DNA of 64,000 nucleotides, from NCBI RefSeq assembly GCF_000718515.1, contig NZ_JNZS01000013.1:62001-126000 (forward strand), written 5' to 3'. The translations under genes and the position numbers were made by a program. The notes below the pieces were generated by a model. It saw only the letters and a list, made by a program, of their open reading frames with translations, did not search any database and was not told the DNA's origin. Shown here one piece after another: positions 48,613-57,921 of this stretch (position 1 is the first letter of the stretch; each line of letters starts with the position of its first letter). This DNA comes from Micromonospora parva. Lineage in GTDB: Bacteria; Actinomycetota; Actinomycetes; Mycobacteriales; Micromonosporaceae.

Positions 48613-51408
48613 TTACTTCTTGGCCGGCGTCACGTAGATCGTGGCGGACGAGTTGTCCGCGGCCGCCTTCTTGATGGTGAGCGAGACGCCGTAGTTCACA
48701 CCCTGGTCACCGGGGTTGCCGGTGCCGAGCACGATCGCGCCACCGCCCAGGGTCACGCCGTAGAACTCCGGCGCCGGGCTGCCGTCCGGGTTGGTGACCC
48801 GGGTGGTGTACGGCGCGTTGTCACGCGACGGCAGGACCACCGACGCGTCGTTGTCCCGGGCGTACGCCGCGCCATCGCGCATCTCGATGCCCGGGTACCA
48901 GCCCTTGGCGTCGGTGAACGCCTTGACCGGCGCCTGGCCCTTGAACTTCGTGCAGTACGAGCTGTACGGCTCGTCCGCCGCCTCCAGGCACTCGGTGAAC
49001 GGGTAGGTCCGCTGCAACGAGAAGGCCGCGTTCGACGACTGCGGACGGCTGGGCAGGTTGTCCGTCACCGACGGGTCCTTCTCCGCCGCCTCACCCGTAC
49101 GCCGGTACGGGTCGAAGTGCGAGTCGACGATGAGCAGGCCGCCCTTCGCGCCGTAGCTGGGCAGCGCGGTCATCTGCCCGGTGACGTGGTTGACGTCGCC
49201 GAGCGCGGTGTCCCGGTACCAGACCAGCATGCCCGGCGCGTTGTACTTGATCCGGTCGACCTTCCACGCCTCGTGGGAGTAGATGGTGTCGTAGGTGTAC
49301 TGCAGGCCCTTGTCGAAGCCGTCGAAGTTGCGCCACTCCGCCAGGTAGTACTGGGCGTGGACCTCGGTGCCGCTGGAGACCTTCCAGCCCGCGCCGGTGG
49401 TGTCGACGAAGGTGCCGCCGGTGGCGGTCCAGCCGTTGTCGCCGCCCTCGACGTCGTCACTCCAGGTGGTGGCGCCGCCGCCGGTGACCGAGAAGTCGTC
49501 GACGAACCAGTTGCGCTCCTCGAAGGCCTCGTCGGTGGCGAGGCGCAGCCGCAGCTGCACTGTCGTGCCCGCGTACGCCGACAGGTCGACGTAGTCGTGC
49601 CGCCAGCCGTCGGTGCTGCCGGTCAGGCCGTACTTCTTGCCGCCGAAGTCGTTCATCCGGCCGTTCGGGTCCGGGTAACCGTCCGGCGTGGTGACAACAG
49701 TGCCACCCTCGTCGTACACCTTCTGCTCGGTCCAGGTCGTGCCGCCGTCGGTGGAGAGCTCGACGAAGCCGTAGTCCCAGTCCTCCTCGATGATGTAGTT
49801 GTTCCACATCCAGAACTTCGAGTCGGCGGCCGCCGGCACGTCGACCGAGCGGCTGAGCTTGACGTCGGCCCACTCCTGGTCGTTGTTGCTGTGCCACATC
49901 TTGGTGCCGCTGTGCGGGGTCGCCAGCGTCGTCACCTTGTCCGGCAGGTCGACCTTGATGCCGTCCTCGGAGTCGATCGGGGTGCGTGAGGTCTGGCCGA
50001 GCTTCACCTCGCGCGGGTTCGACCCGGGGCGGATGGTCAGCGGGTCGGCCCAACCGAGCACCCACTTGTCCCAGATGCCCATGTGCGTCGGCAGCGCCTG
50101 GAAGATCTCACCCGAGTGCGAGCCCGAGGCCATCAGGTCCCAGAAGTCCACGTCGGAGTCGGCGTTGCCGGACGTGTCGTAGAGGTCCGGCAGGCCCAGG
50201 TCGTGGCCGAACTCGTGAGCGAAGACGCCGACACCGGCGTCCTCCGGCTGCACGATGTAGTTCGACGCCTTGATGTTGGTGCCCGGGATGGTGTAGCCAC
50301 CGGCGACCGTGGAGGAGTGCGCCCACACGGCGTACACGCCCTCGGCGCCGCCACCACGGGACTTGCCCTGACCGGCGTGCACCAGCACGAGGTGGTCGAT
50401 CACGCCGTCCGGCTCGAAGACGTTGCCGTCACCGTCGCGGTCAGCCTGGTCCTCGATGTCGTAGTCGGCCCACGGGAAGTTCGGGTCCTTCGCGACGAGC
50501 GCGTCGATCGCGTCGGTCGCCAGGCGGCCCGCGCCGGCCGGGTTGTCCGGGTGGCCGTTCATCGACTGCTCACGGCCGGGAACCCAGGCGCCGGTCTCGT
50601 CCTGGAAGCAGCGGTTGGCCGCGTACCAGCCCTCCGAGTGCGGCACGGTGATCCACGGGCTGGCCTGCCCGTCCACCGTGTACGCGTTCTTGGACATCTC
50701 CAGGTACATGTTGTGCATGGTGCGACCGGACAGGTCGATGCCCTTCTTGCCGTCCGGGCCCTTCAGGTCCGTGCGGACCCGCTCGGTGATGCCCTTCTTG
50801 CTGTACAGCATCTTGTTGTAGTGCTGCGGCGAGAAGTCCGGCACCCACATCGAGTTGTTGTCCTCGTGGGGCAGGCGCGCCGGGTCCGGGATCTTGTTGT
50901 GCTTCGGGCCGTTCTGGACCGTGCCGGGCACGCAGGTGCGGTCCTCGAACACCGTCTTGGGGACCATCACATCGGTGAAGTCGTCGTTGGCCTTGTCGTT
51001 GAACTCGACAAGCAGCGTCAGCAACTTCGCCGTCTGGGTGGTCGGCGCCTTCTTGAACTTGCGCGGGTTCTGGCCCGTCTTCAGCGACTTGGCCTCGTCC
51101 TTGGCCAGCTGCCGCGCCGTCACCGGGTTGCCCCGGGCGTGCTTCTGGTCGAACTCGCGCGCGGACTCCACGGCAGGGGTGTAGACGCCACCCTTGCCCT
51201 TCACCTCACGGCCGGCGGTGTCCGGCTGCACCTCGGGCTCGGCGTAGTTGATGTAGTACTCGTCCGCCCCGATCACCGCCCGCGGGGTGTCGGACGAAGG
51301 CTTGGCGGCCGCGCTGCCACTCACGGTCAGTGACGTGGCCGCGAGGGCGATGACGGGTAGCGCGACGAGTAGTCGTCGGCGCGACCCCGGACGGGAGTTT
51401 CTGTTCAT
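48613..51408 (-). CDS. Secreted immune inhibitor A-type metalloprotease (M6), copy 2
   Basis: The 931-residue product has a signal peptide with RRRLLVALPVIALAATSLTV, a long propeptide to about residue 130, and the M6 domain with HEFGHDLGLPDLYD near residue 398 and a loop DRDGDGNVFEPDGVIDHL before it. A jelly-roll region (VELSTDGGTTWTEQKVYDEG) and a C-terminal beta domain follow. It shares order and motifs with the gene at 45842-48292 but is diverged, so the duplication is old. Its upstream region is AT-richer than the surroundings and includes a CACATATGTG palindrome at 51552-51561, a possible control site. Confidence 0.9.
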   Translation of the reverse strand: MNRNSRPGSRRRLLVALPVIALAATSLTVSGSAAAKPSSDTPRAVIGADEYYINYAEPEVQPDTAGREVKGKGGVYTPAVESAREFDQKHARGNPVTARQLAKDEAKSLKTGQNPRKFKKAPTTQTAKLLTLLVEFNDKANDDFTDVMVPKTVFEDRTCVPGTVQNGPKHNKIPDPARLPHEDNNSMWVPDFSPQHYNKMLYSKKGITERVRTDLKGPDGKKGIDLSGRTMHNMYLEMSKNAYTVDGQASPWITVPHSEGWYAANRCFQDETGAWVPGREQSMNGHPDNPAGAGRLATDAIDALVAKDPNFPWADYDIEDQADRDGDGNVFEPDGVIDHLVLVHAGQGKSRGGGAEGVYAVWAHSSTVAGGYTIPGTNIKASNYIVQPEDAGVGVFAHEFGHDLGLPDLYDTSGNADSDVDFWDLMASGSHSGEIFQALPTHMGIWDKWVLGWADPLTIRPGSNPREVKLGQTSRTPIDSEDGIKVDLPDKVTTLATPHSGTKMWHSNNDQEWADVKLSRSVDVPAAADSKFWMWNNYIIEEDWDYGFVELSTDGGTTWTEQKVYDEGGTVVTTPDGYPDPNGRMNDFGGKKYGLTGSTDGWRHDYVDLSAYAGTTVQLRLRLATDEAFEERNWFVDDFSVTGGGATTWSDDVEGGDNGWTATGGTFVDTTGAGWKVSSGTEVHAQYYLAEWRNFDGFDKGLQYTYDTIYSHEAWKVDRIKYNAPGMLVWYRDTALGDVNHVTGQMTALPSYGAKGGLLIVDSHFDPYRRTGEAAEKDPSVTDNLPSRPQSSNAAFSLQRTYPFTECLEAADEPYSSYCTKFKGQAPVKAFTDAKGWYPGIEMRDGAAYARDNDASVVLPSRDNAPYTTRVTNPDGSPAPEFYGVTLGGGAIVLGTGNPGDQGVNYGVSLTIKKAAADNSSATIYVTPAKK

Positions 51409-51588
51409 GCCACTCCGTTTCTCGGGCAGAGGACGTCGGCCGGATCCGGTGGCGTGGGCTCATCGGGGCCGCCCGACGAGCGTGAAACTAAATGACAAAC
51501 AACCCGTACGGCGGGATCGTGATCGATGCGTTATCTGTTTAACTCCCGTATCACATATGTGCGACGGACGTGCCTCCACAAAAGACGA

Positions 51589-51624
51589 CGGTGGGTGACG
51601 GCCCGTCCGGACCGCCACCCACCG
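51589..51624 (-). terminator. Hairpin after acs
   Basis: CGGTGGGTG and CACCCACCG are perfect arms around an 18-base loop, just after the acs stop at 51642. It may serve as the acs terminator. Confidence 0.5.
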
Positions 51625-51641
51625 TTGGGGTACGCCTACCT

Positions 51642-53606
51642 TCAGTCCTCGTCGGACTTCGCGCCGCCCATCCCCGAAGAGATCAGGTCCATCACCGAGG
51701 AGTCCTGCAACGTGGTCACGTCGCCGAGCGACCGGTTCTCCGCCACGTCCCGCAGCAACCGACGCATGATCTTGCCGGAGCGGGTCTTCGGCAGCTCCGG
51801 CACCAGCATGATCTGGCGCGGCTTGGCGATCGGGCCGAGCGTCTTCGACACATGGTTGCGCAGGTCGGCGATGAGCTGCTCGCCCGCGTCACCACTGATG
51901 TCAGTGCTGCCCCGCGGAATGGCGAACGCGACGATCGCCTGACCGGTGGTCGGGTCGGTGGCGCCCACGACCGCGGCCTCGGCCACCGACGGGTGCGACA
52001 CCAACGCCGACTCCACCTCGGTCGTCGAGATGTTGTGCCCGGACACCAACATCACGTCGTCCACCCGGCCGAGCAGCCAGATGTGCCCGTCGTCGTCCTT
52101 CTTCGCGCCGTCGCCGGCGAAGTACATCCCCTGGAAACGCGACCAGTACGTGTCGATGAACCGGTCGTCGTCACCCCAGATGGTGCGCAGCATCGACGGC
52201 CACGGCTCACGCAGCACCAGGTAGCCGCCACCACCGTTCGGCACCGACTGGCCCTGGTCGTCCACCACGTCGGCCACGATGCCCGGCAGCGGCGTCATCG
52301 CCGAACCCGGCTTGGCCGCGGTGACCCCCGGCAACGGCGAGATCATGATGGAGCCCGTCTCGGTCTGCCACCAGGTGTCCACGACCGGCAGCTCGCCCCG
52401 GCCGACGTGCTGGCGGTACCACATCCACGCCTCCGGGTTGATCGGCTCGCCGACGCTGCCCAGCAGGCGCAGCGAGGACAGGTCGAAGCCGGCCGGGATG
52501 TCGTCGCCCCACTTCATCATCGTCCGGATCAGGGTGGGCGCGGTGTACAGGATGCTCACCCCGTACTTGTCGACGATCTCCCAGAACCGGCCCTTGTGCG
52601 GCGTGTCCGGGGTGCCCTCGTACATCACCTGGGTGGCGCCGTTGGAGAGCGGGCCGTACACGATGTAGGAGTGCCCGGTGACCCAGCCGATGTCGGCGGT
52701 GCACCAGTAGACGTCGGTCTCCGGCTTCAGGTCGAACACCGCGTGCGTCGTGTACGACGCCTGGGTGAGGTAGCCGCCGGTGGTGTGCAGGATGCCCTTC
52801 GGGCGGGCCGTGGTGCCGCTGGTGTACAGGATGAACAGCGGGTGCTCGGCGTCGAACGGCTGCGCGGTGTGCTCGGCCGAGGCGGTCTCCACCGTCTCGT
52901 GCCACCAGTGGTCCTTCTCCGACCACGCCACGTCCTCGCCGGTGCGGCGAACCACGAGCACGTGCTCCACCGACGGGGAGTTCGCCACCGCCTCGTCCAC
53001 GGTGGGCTTCAACGCCGACGGCTTGCCCCGCCGGTAACCACCATCGGCGGTGATCACCACCTTGGCGCTGGCGTCCTGGATCCGGTTGCTCAACGAGTCG
53101 GCGGAGAAACCACCGAAGACCACGCTGTGCGCGGCGCCGATCCGGGCGCAGGCCAGCATGGCCACCGCCGCCTCCGGGATCATCGGCAGGTAGATCGCCA
53201 CCCGGTCGCCGGCGGTCACCCCCAGGTCGGTGAGCGCGTTCGCCGCCCGGCAGGTCAGCGCGTGCAGGTCCGCGTACGTGATGGTGCGGGTGTCGCCCGG
53301 CTCGCCCTCCCAGTGGATCGCCACCTTGTCGCCCAGGCCCGCCTCGACGTGCCGGTCCAGGCAGTTGTACGCGACGTTGAGCTGCCCACCCACGAACCAC
53401 TTCGCGAACGGCGGATTCGACCAGTCGAGCACCTCATCCCACTTCTTCGACCAGGCCAGCCGGTCGGCCTGCTTCGCCCAGAAGGCCAGCCGGTCGGCCT
53501 CGGCCTCGGCATACGCGTCGACGGTGACGTTGGCGTGCGCGGCGAGTTCGGCCGGCGGGGGGAACTGGCGCGTCTCGTTCAGCAGATTGGCCAATGCCTC
53601 GCTCAT
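51642..53606 (-). CDS. acs: Acetyl-CoA synthetase (AMP-forming)
   Basis: Acs converts acetate, ATP and CoA to acetyl-CoA through acetyl-AMP. The 654-residue product has the N-terminal ACAS region ([21 protein letters not shown]), the P-loop-like [31 protein letters not shown] and the C-terminal catalytic-lysine motif [10 protein letters not shown], where acetylation usually silences the enzyme. The first P-loop residue is A where most have G ([10 protein letters not shown] for TSGSTGKPKG). I chose the ATG at 53606 because GAGGAG lies upstream. Length fits the family. Confidence 0.94.
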   Translation of the reverse strand: MSEALANLLNETRQFPPPAELAAHANVTVDAYAEAEADRLAFWAKQADRLAWSKKWDEVLDWSNPPFAKWFVGGQLNVAYNCLDRHVEAGLGDKVAIHWEGEPGDTRTITYADLHALTCRAANALTDLGVTAGDRVAIYLPMIPEAAVAMLACARIGAAHSVVFGGFSADSLSNRIQDASAKVVITADGGYRRGKPSALKPTVDEAVANSPSVEHVLVVRRTGEDVAWSEKDHWWHETVETASAEHTAQPFDAEHPLFILYTSGTTARPKGILHTTGGYLTQASYTTHAVFDLKPETDVYWCTADIGWVTGHSYIVYGPLSNGATQVMYEGTPDTPHKGRFWEIVDKYGVSILYTAPTLIRTMMKWGDDIPAGFDLSSLRLLGSVGEPINPEAWMWYRQHVGRGELPVVDTWWQTETGSIMISPLPGVTAAKPGSAMTPLPGIVADVVDDQGQSVPNGGGGYLVLREPWPSMLRTIWGDDDRFIDTYWSRFQGMYFAGDGAKKDDDGHIWLLGRVDDVMLVSGHNISTTEVESALVSHPSVAEAAVVGATDPTTGQAIVAFAIPRGSTDISGDAGEQLIADLRNHVSKTLGPIAKPRQIMLVPELPKTRSGKIMRRLLRDVAENRSLGDVTTLQDSSVMDLISSGMGGAKSDED

Positions 53607-53780
53607 GCCGTGACTCCTCATCCTCGGGGTGACCTGGGTCTCGATGGCACGAGGGTAGTCGCGGGGCCCTCGGCCGGCCACGGCTGCCCACTCCGTCGCG
53701 CCGAGTGGCCCCCGCCGCGCGCCCGACGGCCCGTGCTGGCCGGTCCCCGCCCGGGTCGTCTGCGCGGGGCGCCTTGATCG

Positions 53781-53845
53781 ACACGGGTTCCTTGAAGTTG
53801 CGGTGTTCTGCTGAGGTGGACGCCCCGACTTCAAGAAACCCGTGT
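53781..53845. repeat. 65-base dyad element
   Basis: ACACGGGTTCCTTGAAGT (53781-53798) and ACTTCAAGAAACCCGTGT (53828-53845) are inverted arms matching at 17 of 18 positions, with a 29-base loop. Low-GC arms within very GC-rich DNA suggest a mobile or dispersed element, but this is the only copy in the window. Confidence 0.65.
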
Positions 53846-53865
53846 TGACCTTGCGCCGCGCCTTG

Positions 53866-53975
53866 CCGTGCCCGCGCCGGGCCGTGCGTCGGGGCCGTGC
53901 CGCGCCGGTTCGTGCCGCGCCGGCCCGTGCCGCGCCGGGCCGTGACCGCGCCGGGCCGTGACCGCGGCGTGCCGG
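53866..53975 (+). repeat. GC-rich tandem repeat
   Basis: About seven degenerate copies of a 13-16-base unit, CGTGCCGCGCCGGGC or close variants, follow one another. It is non-coding. Confidence 0.75.
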
Positions 53976-54054
53976 ATCGGGTCGGGTCGGGGCGGCTCGG
54001 GTGGTCCGGGTCGCGTTGCGGGTGGGTGCGGCCCGCCGGGTCGGGTCGGGTCGT

Positions 54055-54060
54055 TAGCGT
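54055..54060 (+). promoter_or_regulatory. -10 element of the Fic-like gene
   Basis: TAGCGT lies six bases before the GTG at 54067, with no ribosome-binding site. Confidence 0.45.
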
Positions 54061-54066
54061 GGCGGG

Positions 54067-54813
54067 GTGACCACCGACCCGCTCGCCCCGTTGCTCGCGC
54101 TCGCCGACGTCGCCGCCGCCGTCGAGCAGGCCCGCGAACGGTTCGACCAGGCGCTCGGGCACCGGGCGCTGCGCCGGCACGGCGGACAGGTCGCCGCCGA
54201 GGTCAGCCTGCGCTCCGCGGTGGCCAGCGCCGCCCTGGAGGGGGCCGGACACGAGCGCGAAGCCGTCCGGGCCGGCACCGTCACCGACCCGGTGCTGCAA
54301 GGGGCGCTGCGCGTCGCCGGGGCGTTGCCGGGCCTGAGCGAGCTGTGGCCGAAGGCGCCCCGCCAGGCACTCGCGAAGCTGCACGTGCTCGCCGCCCGGG
54401 ACCTGGTGCCGGAAGCCGAACTGGGCCGCCCGGTGGCCGACCCCGTCGTCGCCACCCGGCTGGACGGGCTCGCCGGCCTCATCGCCGGTGGCACGAAGGT
54501 CTCCCCGTTGGTGCTCGCCGCCGTCGTCCACGGGGAGCTGCTGAACCTGCGCCCGTTCGCCGGGCCGTCCGGCGTCGTGGCGCGCGGAGCCGCCCGGCTG
54601 GTGCTGCTCGCCACCGGCCTCGACCCGCGTGGCCTGCTCGCCGTCGACGTCGGGCACCGCGAGCGGGAACCGGAGTACGTCGGCGCGGCCGGTGCCTTCG
54701 CCACCGGCACCCCCGACGGGCTGCGCTCCTGGCTACGCCACTACATGGCGGCCGTCGAGGTCGGCGCCGACCAGCTCACCACCATCGGAGACGAGATCCT
54801 CGCCGCCGCCTGA
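54067..54813 (+). CDS. Fic-fold protein with inhibitory motif but degenerate active site
   Basis: The 248-residue, Ala-rich, all-helical product carries S54-A-A-L-E58-G59, the SxxxE(G/N) inhibitory motif of Fic proteins. Later it has RPFAGPSGVVAR (162-173), which lines up with the Fic core HPFxxGNGRxxR: Pro, Phe, the second Gly and the last Arg are kept, while catalytic His is Arg162, Asn is Ser168 and Arg is Val170. AMP-transfer activity is therefore unlikely; a binding or regulatory role is more probable. The start is inferred from a -10 hexamer six bases upstream. It lies between acs and the HAD gene and its role is unknown. Confidence 0.75.
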   Translation: MTTDPLAPLLALADVAAAVEQARERFDQALGHRALRRHGGQVAAEVSLRSAVASAALEGAGHEREAVRAGTVTDPVLQGALRVAGALPGLSELWPKAPRQALAKLHVLAARDLVPEAELGRPVADPVVATRLDGLAGLIAGGTKVSPLVLAAVVHGELLNLRPFAGPSGVVARGAARLVLLATGLDPRGLLAVDVGHREREPEYVGAAGAFATGTPDGLRSWLRHYMAAVEVGADQLTTIGDEILAAA

Positions 54814-54880
54814 TCAGTCCCGGCGCCCCCGAACGGCCCGTCCCGCGACCTGAAGGCCTGGGCAGGTGGGCGAGGAACGG

Positions 54881-55684
54881 TCAGGCGGTGGTGGCGGCCC
54901 GGGTGCGACGGTGCCGCCCGTACCAGGCGATGCCGATGGCCACACCCACCCCGACCCCCAGGGCCGCCGCGGCCACCGGAACCGCAGGCCGTTCCCGCCA
55001 GCGCCGGCCCAGCGGGATCGGGTGCCGGAACTCCAGCACCGGCCACGCGTTCTCCGACGCCAACTTGCGCAGCTGCCGGTCCGGGTTGACCACGCTCGGG
55101 TGGCCCACGCACTCCAGGAGCGGACGATCGCTGTACGAGTCGGAATAGGCGTACGAATCAGCCAGGTCGTAACCCCGGACGGCGGCCAACTCGCTGACCG
55201 CCTCCACCTTGCTCGGGCCCGCCGCGTAGAACTCGACCTCGCCGCTGTACCGGCCGTCGCGCACCGTCATCCGGGTGGCGATCACGTCGGTCACTCCGAG
55301 CAGCTCGCCGATCGGCCGGACCATCTCCTCGCCGGAGGCCGACACCAGCACCACGTCCCGCCCCGCCGCCTGGTGCTCCTCGATCAGAGCGGCGGCTTCG
55401 GCGTACACATAAGGGTTGATCAGCTCGTGCAGCGTCTCCGCGACGATCTGGCGGACCTGCTCCACCTGCCAGCCCTTGCAGAGCGCAGCCAGGTAGTCCC
55501 GTGTTCGGGCCATGGTCTGCTCGTCGGTGCCGCCCAGCCGGAACATCAGCTGCGCGTACGCCGACTTGACCACGTCACGCCGAGTGATCAGCCCGTCCCG
55601 GTAGAACGGCCGACCGAACGCCAGGGCGCTCGACTTGGCGATGACGGTCTTGTCCAGATCGAAGAAAGCGGCACTTCGGCCCAC
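54881..55684 (-). CDS. HAD-IB family phosphatase, SerB-like, membrane-tethered
   Basis: The 267-residue product has HAD motif I F-D9-L-D11-K-T, motif II VSASGEE near 114, a lysine in GPSKVEAV and motif IV YSDSYSDRPLLE. The C-terminal about 30 residues form a transmembrane helix ending in RHRRTRAATTA. Related enzymes (IB subfamily) act on small phosphate esters such as phosphoserine or acyl-glycerophosphates. The neighbourhood HAD-6C RNA-ssd is the same as around Rv3661 in mycobacteria. TAGACT eight bases before the GTG suggests a leaderless transcript. Confidence 0.88.
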   Translation of the reverse strand: MGRSAAFFDLDKTVIAKSSALAFGRPFYRDGLITRRDVVKSAYAQLMFRLGGTDEQTMARTRDYLAALCKGWQVEQVRQIVAETLHELINPYVYAEAAALIEEHQAAGRDVVLVSASGEEMVRPIGELLGVTDVIATRMTVRDGRYSGEVEFYAAGPSKVEAVSELAAVRGYDLADSYAYSDSYSDRPLLECVGHPSVVNPDRQLRKLASENAWPVLEFRHPIPLGRRWRERPAVPVAAAALGVGVGVAIGIAWYGRHRRTRAATTA

Positions 55685-55692
55685 GGCGCGAA

Positions 55693-55698
55693 AGTCTA
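55693..55698 (-). promoter_or_regulatory. -10 element of the HAD gene
   Basis: TAGACT on the minus strand lies eight bases before the GTG at 55684; no ribosome-binding site is present. Confidence 0.4.
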
Positions 55699-55898
55699 GC
55701 CGGATGGTCTATCGTCGGCGGGTGCCCGGGGTCATGCCACCCCTCAGACCTGCGGGCTGGCAGCACCATCTCCGCTCCGCGTGATCACGCTCACACTCTG
55801 CGAGGAGATTTTCGCACTGAGTGGAGTCGGCACCACTCGACGTGACGGGCCCGCTCAGGCAGACTTGTCCGTACGACGAGCTTTCACATCCTCGAAAC

Positions 55899-56010
55899 AG
55901 GCAGACCCTCAGCGGTTGCACCCCCCGTGACCGCTGAGTGGTTCGGCTCGACCCCCCCGGAGCCGAACCTCCGACGACCCCCGTCTCCCCCCGACGGGGG
56001 TCGTCCCTTT
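55899..56010 (+). ncRNA. 6C small RNA
   Basis: Three hairpins follow one another, each with a run of at least six C in the loop. Hairpin 1 has the stem CTCAGCGGT/ACCGCTGAG (55908-55938, loop with six C). Hairpin 2 has GGTTCGGCTC/GAGCCGAACC (55940-55969, loop with seven C). Hairpin 3 has GACGACCCCCGTC/GACGGGGGTCGTC (55973-56005), followed by CCCTTT and probably the terminator. Tandem hairpins with C6 loops define the actinobacterial 6C RNA class. The place next to a SerB-like HAD gene matches the mycobacterial copy (B11). The 5' end is estimated from a weak TTGTCC/CATCCT promoter at 55865-55892. Confidence 0.82.
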
Positions 56011-56011
56011 C
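55986..56011 (+). repeat. Putative attL: 26-base repeat within the 6C RNA 3' end
   Basis: The last hairpin arm and tail of the 6C RNA (TCCCCCCGACGGGG to CCCTTTC) recur exactly at 59406-59431, 3.42 kb away. The integrase remnant begins 64 bases inside this copy, the normal position of int next to an attachment site. Confidence 0.6.
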
Positions 56012-56074
56012 CCGGGAGCGCTTCCGGCCAGGTAAAGGCACACCTCCCGGGTCGGCCGGTCGAGGCGACGGGCG

Positions 56075-56640
56075 GAAAGTCAGCGAATCGTCAGCGAACG
56101 TCAGCCGGACCCGGTCGGCGTAGTCCTCGGGCGTGTGCGTGTACCGGTCCAGCGTCGTCGACGCCTTCTCGTGCCCGACCACCCGCTGCACCACGTTGAC
56201 CGGCACCCCGTCCGTCACCAGCCACGTGATGTACGAGTGCCGAAGGTCGTGGAACCGCAGCCCGCCGACCGCCGAGGCCGCCGCGTGCGCCACCGCCGCC
56301 GCTTCCGTCAGAAACTCCGCCCGCTGCTCCCGGCCGTCCCGGTCCGGCCACGCCGCCAGCCACCGGCCCGGCGCTACCTCGGTTACCCGGCCGAGCAACC
56401 CGGCCCGCACCAACGACGGCAGCCACACCCTCCGACGGAAGTTCGACCGTCGCTGCGGCCCGCCGTCCCGGTCCGCGAAGACCAACGCCCGGCCATCCGG
56501 TGTAGCGGCGCCGCGTCGCTGCCGCAGCTCGTCGACAAGGAACGGCGGAATCGGTACCGCTTGCACGCCAGCCCGACTCTTCGGGTACGACCGCAGCACG
56601 ATCCCGCCGTGGGTCTCCACGGCCACCTGGGCGACGTGCA
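56075..56640 (-). pseudogene. Truncated tyrosine recombinase (phage-type integrase)
   Basis: The segment encodes the C-terminal catalytic half of a phage-type integrase: KSRAGVQAVPIP, then FHDLRHSYITWLV with box II H-x-x-R and VVGHEKASTTLDRYTH with the nucleophilic Tyr. The DNA-binding N-terminus and the first catalytic Arg region are missing; the frame before 56640 has no integrase character. At the other end the frame runs past the family C-terminus (ADRVRLTFADDSLTF) through the putative att site without a stop to 55709. It is therefore a remnant that can no longer move its element. Confidence 0.85.
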
Positions 56641-56753
56641 ACAGCCCTCGATCAAGGCGGCCCGCAAGCGGGCCGCGCCGGCCCGGCCCCGGCCTGCTGG
56701 CGACCTCCGGCCGGCATCGGCCGGGCCGGCCGGCCGTGTTGAAGGCCGTCGGA

Positions 56754-57182
56754 TCAAAGTCGTTCGCGGAGTGCTGGAAGGCCATGCGCGCTGATGGCGG
56801 CGACCACCTCGCTCGCAACATCCTTGGCCTCAGCATCCTGATCCAGCTCCCACCAGACGTCCCTGTTCTCAGGCATCAGGTGGCCCAGGCGGCAGGACCA
56901 GACGAAATGACCGTAGAAGGTGCCCGGCGAAGGCTTTTCCGGTAGTTGGCTCTGCTCACGCCTGCGCGACTCCCAAACAAGCCGTGACACGGCGCAGAGG
57001 TTGACCGTGAATGTCAGCGACTCGCTGGTGTTGAACCGCGAGGACTGGAACCCGAGCAGCGCCCAGGACCCCGGGTCCGGCAGGCTGTACCGCGAGCCCG
57101 ATCCCTTGAAGCCGAGGGCGCGTAGAGCGGGGGCAATATCGTCGCGCAGCATCGCACGATAGACGGCTTGCAGGTCGCCCAC
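56754..57182 (-). CDS. DUF4304 domain protein
   Basis: The 142-residue product has the DUF4304 pattern: RDDIAPALRALGFKGSGSRY, then LGFQSSRFNTSESLTFTVNL and WWELDQDAEAKDVASEVV. The family function is unknown; members are common in accessory regions. I chose the GTG at 57182 as the start of the conserved part; a TTG at 57224 in frame is the alternative. It is the last of several small minus-strand genes carried by the degraded element. Confidence 0.7.
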   Translation of the reverse strand: MGDLQAVYRAMLRDDIAPALRALGFKGSGSRYSLPDPGSWALLGFQSSRFNTSESLTFTVNLCAVSRLVWESRRREQSQLPEKPSPGTFYGHFVWSCRLGHLMPENRDVWWELDQDAEAKDVASEVVAAISAHGLPALRERL

Positions 57183-57224
57183 GTCATCACCCGCTCTGCT
57201 CTGAGAACCAGAACCTAGCGGCAA

Positions 57225-57612
57225 GCATGAACGACCCGGGGCGCTGCCCCGGACCCCGGCCCTCCCTCAGAGATCAGGGGGCGGGGAGCGGGGGCGGGAT
57301 CTCCTCGCCCGTGCACCGAGACGGCTGCCCGAGAACCCCCGGCCGCGCCAAGGCCAAGCCGCTTCGCGGTCGCCTCCGGCGAGCCTTGACCCAGCCGGGG
57401 AACCTCGGGCAGGGGCAAGCCTGCCCGACCGAGGAGATCCCTTCAGCCGACGCGCGTGGGCTGTACAGCCATCCGTACAGCCAAGACCACCCGCGAGCGC
57501 CGACGCCACCCGACAACGGCGGGCGGATTGACCAGGGAGCAGCGACTCGACCAGGCTTCCGCGATCTTCTTCTAATCCCAAGGCCAACTGTCGACCATGC
57601 GCGGCGCGGAGA
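57225..57612. other. Non-coding segment inside the element
   Basis: This 388-base stretch has open frames on the minus strand but with no protein-like composition. A hairpin with CTCGGGCAGG and CCTGCCCG arms lies near 57405-57440, and a short direct repeat GTACAGCCA/GTACAGCCA lies near 57460-57485. Nothing else was recognised. Confidence 0.5.
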
Positions 57613-57915
57613 TCAGCGGACAGAGATGGCCCAGATGTGCGACGGGTTGGCTTGCTCCGATCCAACCGACCATGCGTCGGATGCAACATCGATCACCTGA
57701 TCTACGTACGGCTGAACGATGGCGGCTATCTCGCCGGTGACCGTCCACTCGTCAACGATCCAGCCCTCGCTGGTCATCCGGACGTGGGATCTCAACGGTT
57801 CGATCGCTTCCAGCGGCAGGACCCACGACCGCTTAAGGTAGCCGTCATCACCGAACTTGCTGACCACATTCACGGCGTGCACGAGCGCGACCGTACCAAC
57901 CTCGGCGACGTTCAC
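57613..57915 (-). CDS. Hypothetical protein of the accessory element (100 residues)
   Basis: The GTG at 57915 opens a 100-residue frame with normal composition (VVSKFGDDGYLKRSWVLPLE, then WIVDEWTVTGEIAAIVQPYV). Codon use is less GC-biased than that of the core genes around, which fits foreign DNA. No motif, signal or membrane segment is seen and the family is unknown. Confidence 0.6.
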   Translation of the reverse strand: MNVAEVGTVALVHAVNVVSKFGDDGYLKRSWVLPLEAIEPLRSHVRMTSEGWIVDEWTVTGEIAAIVQPYVDQVIDVASDAWSVGSEQANPSHIWAISVR

Positions 57916-57921
57916 CAGTCC

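Larger units (their letters stand above)
53607..54066. other. Divergent gap acs / Fic-like gene
   Basis: This 460-base region contains a 65-base dyad element (53781-53845), a GC tandem repeat (53866-53975) and GGGTCGGGTCGGGTCG-type simple repeats up to the next start. No gene is seen. Confidence 0.6.

Noticed and set aside
57267..57689. A 140-codon minus-strand frame inside the element
   Set aside because: Its composition (Arg/Gly/Ser/Ala-rich without hydrophobic periodicity) and its overlap with the better frame at 57613-57915 argue against coding.
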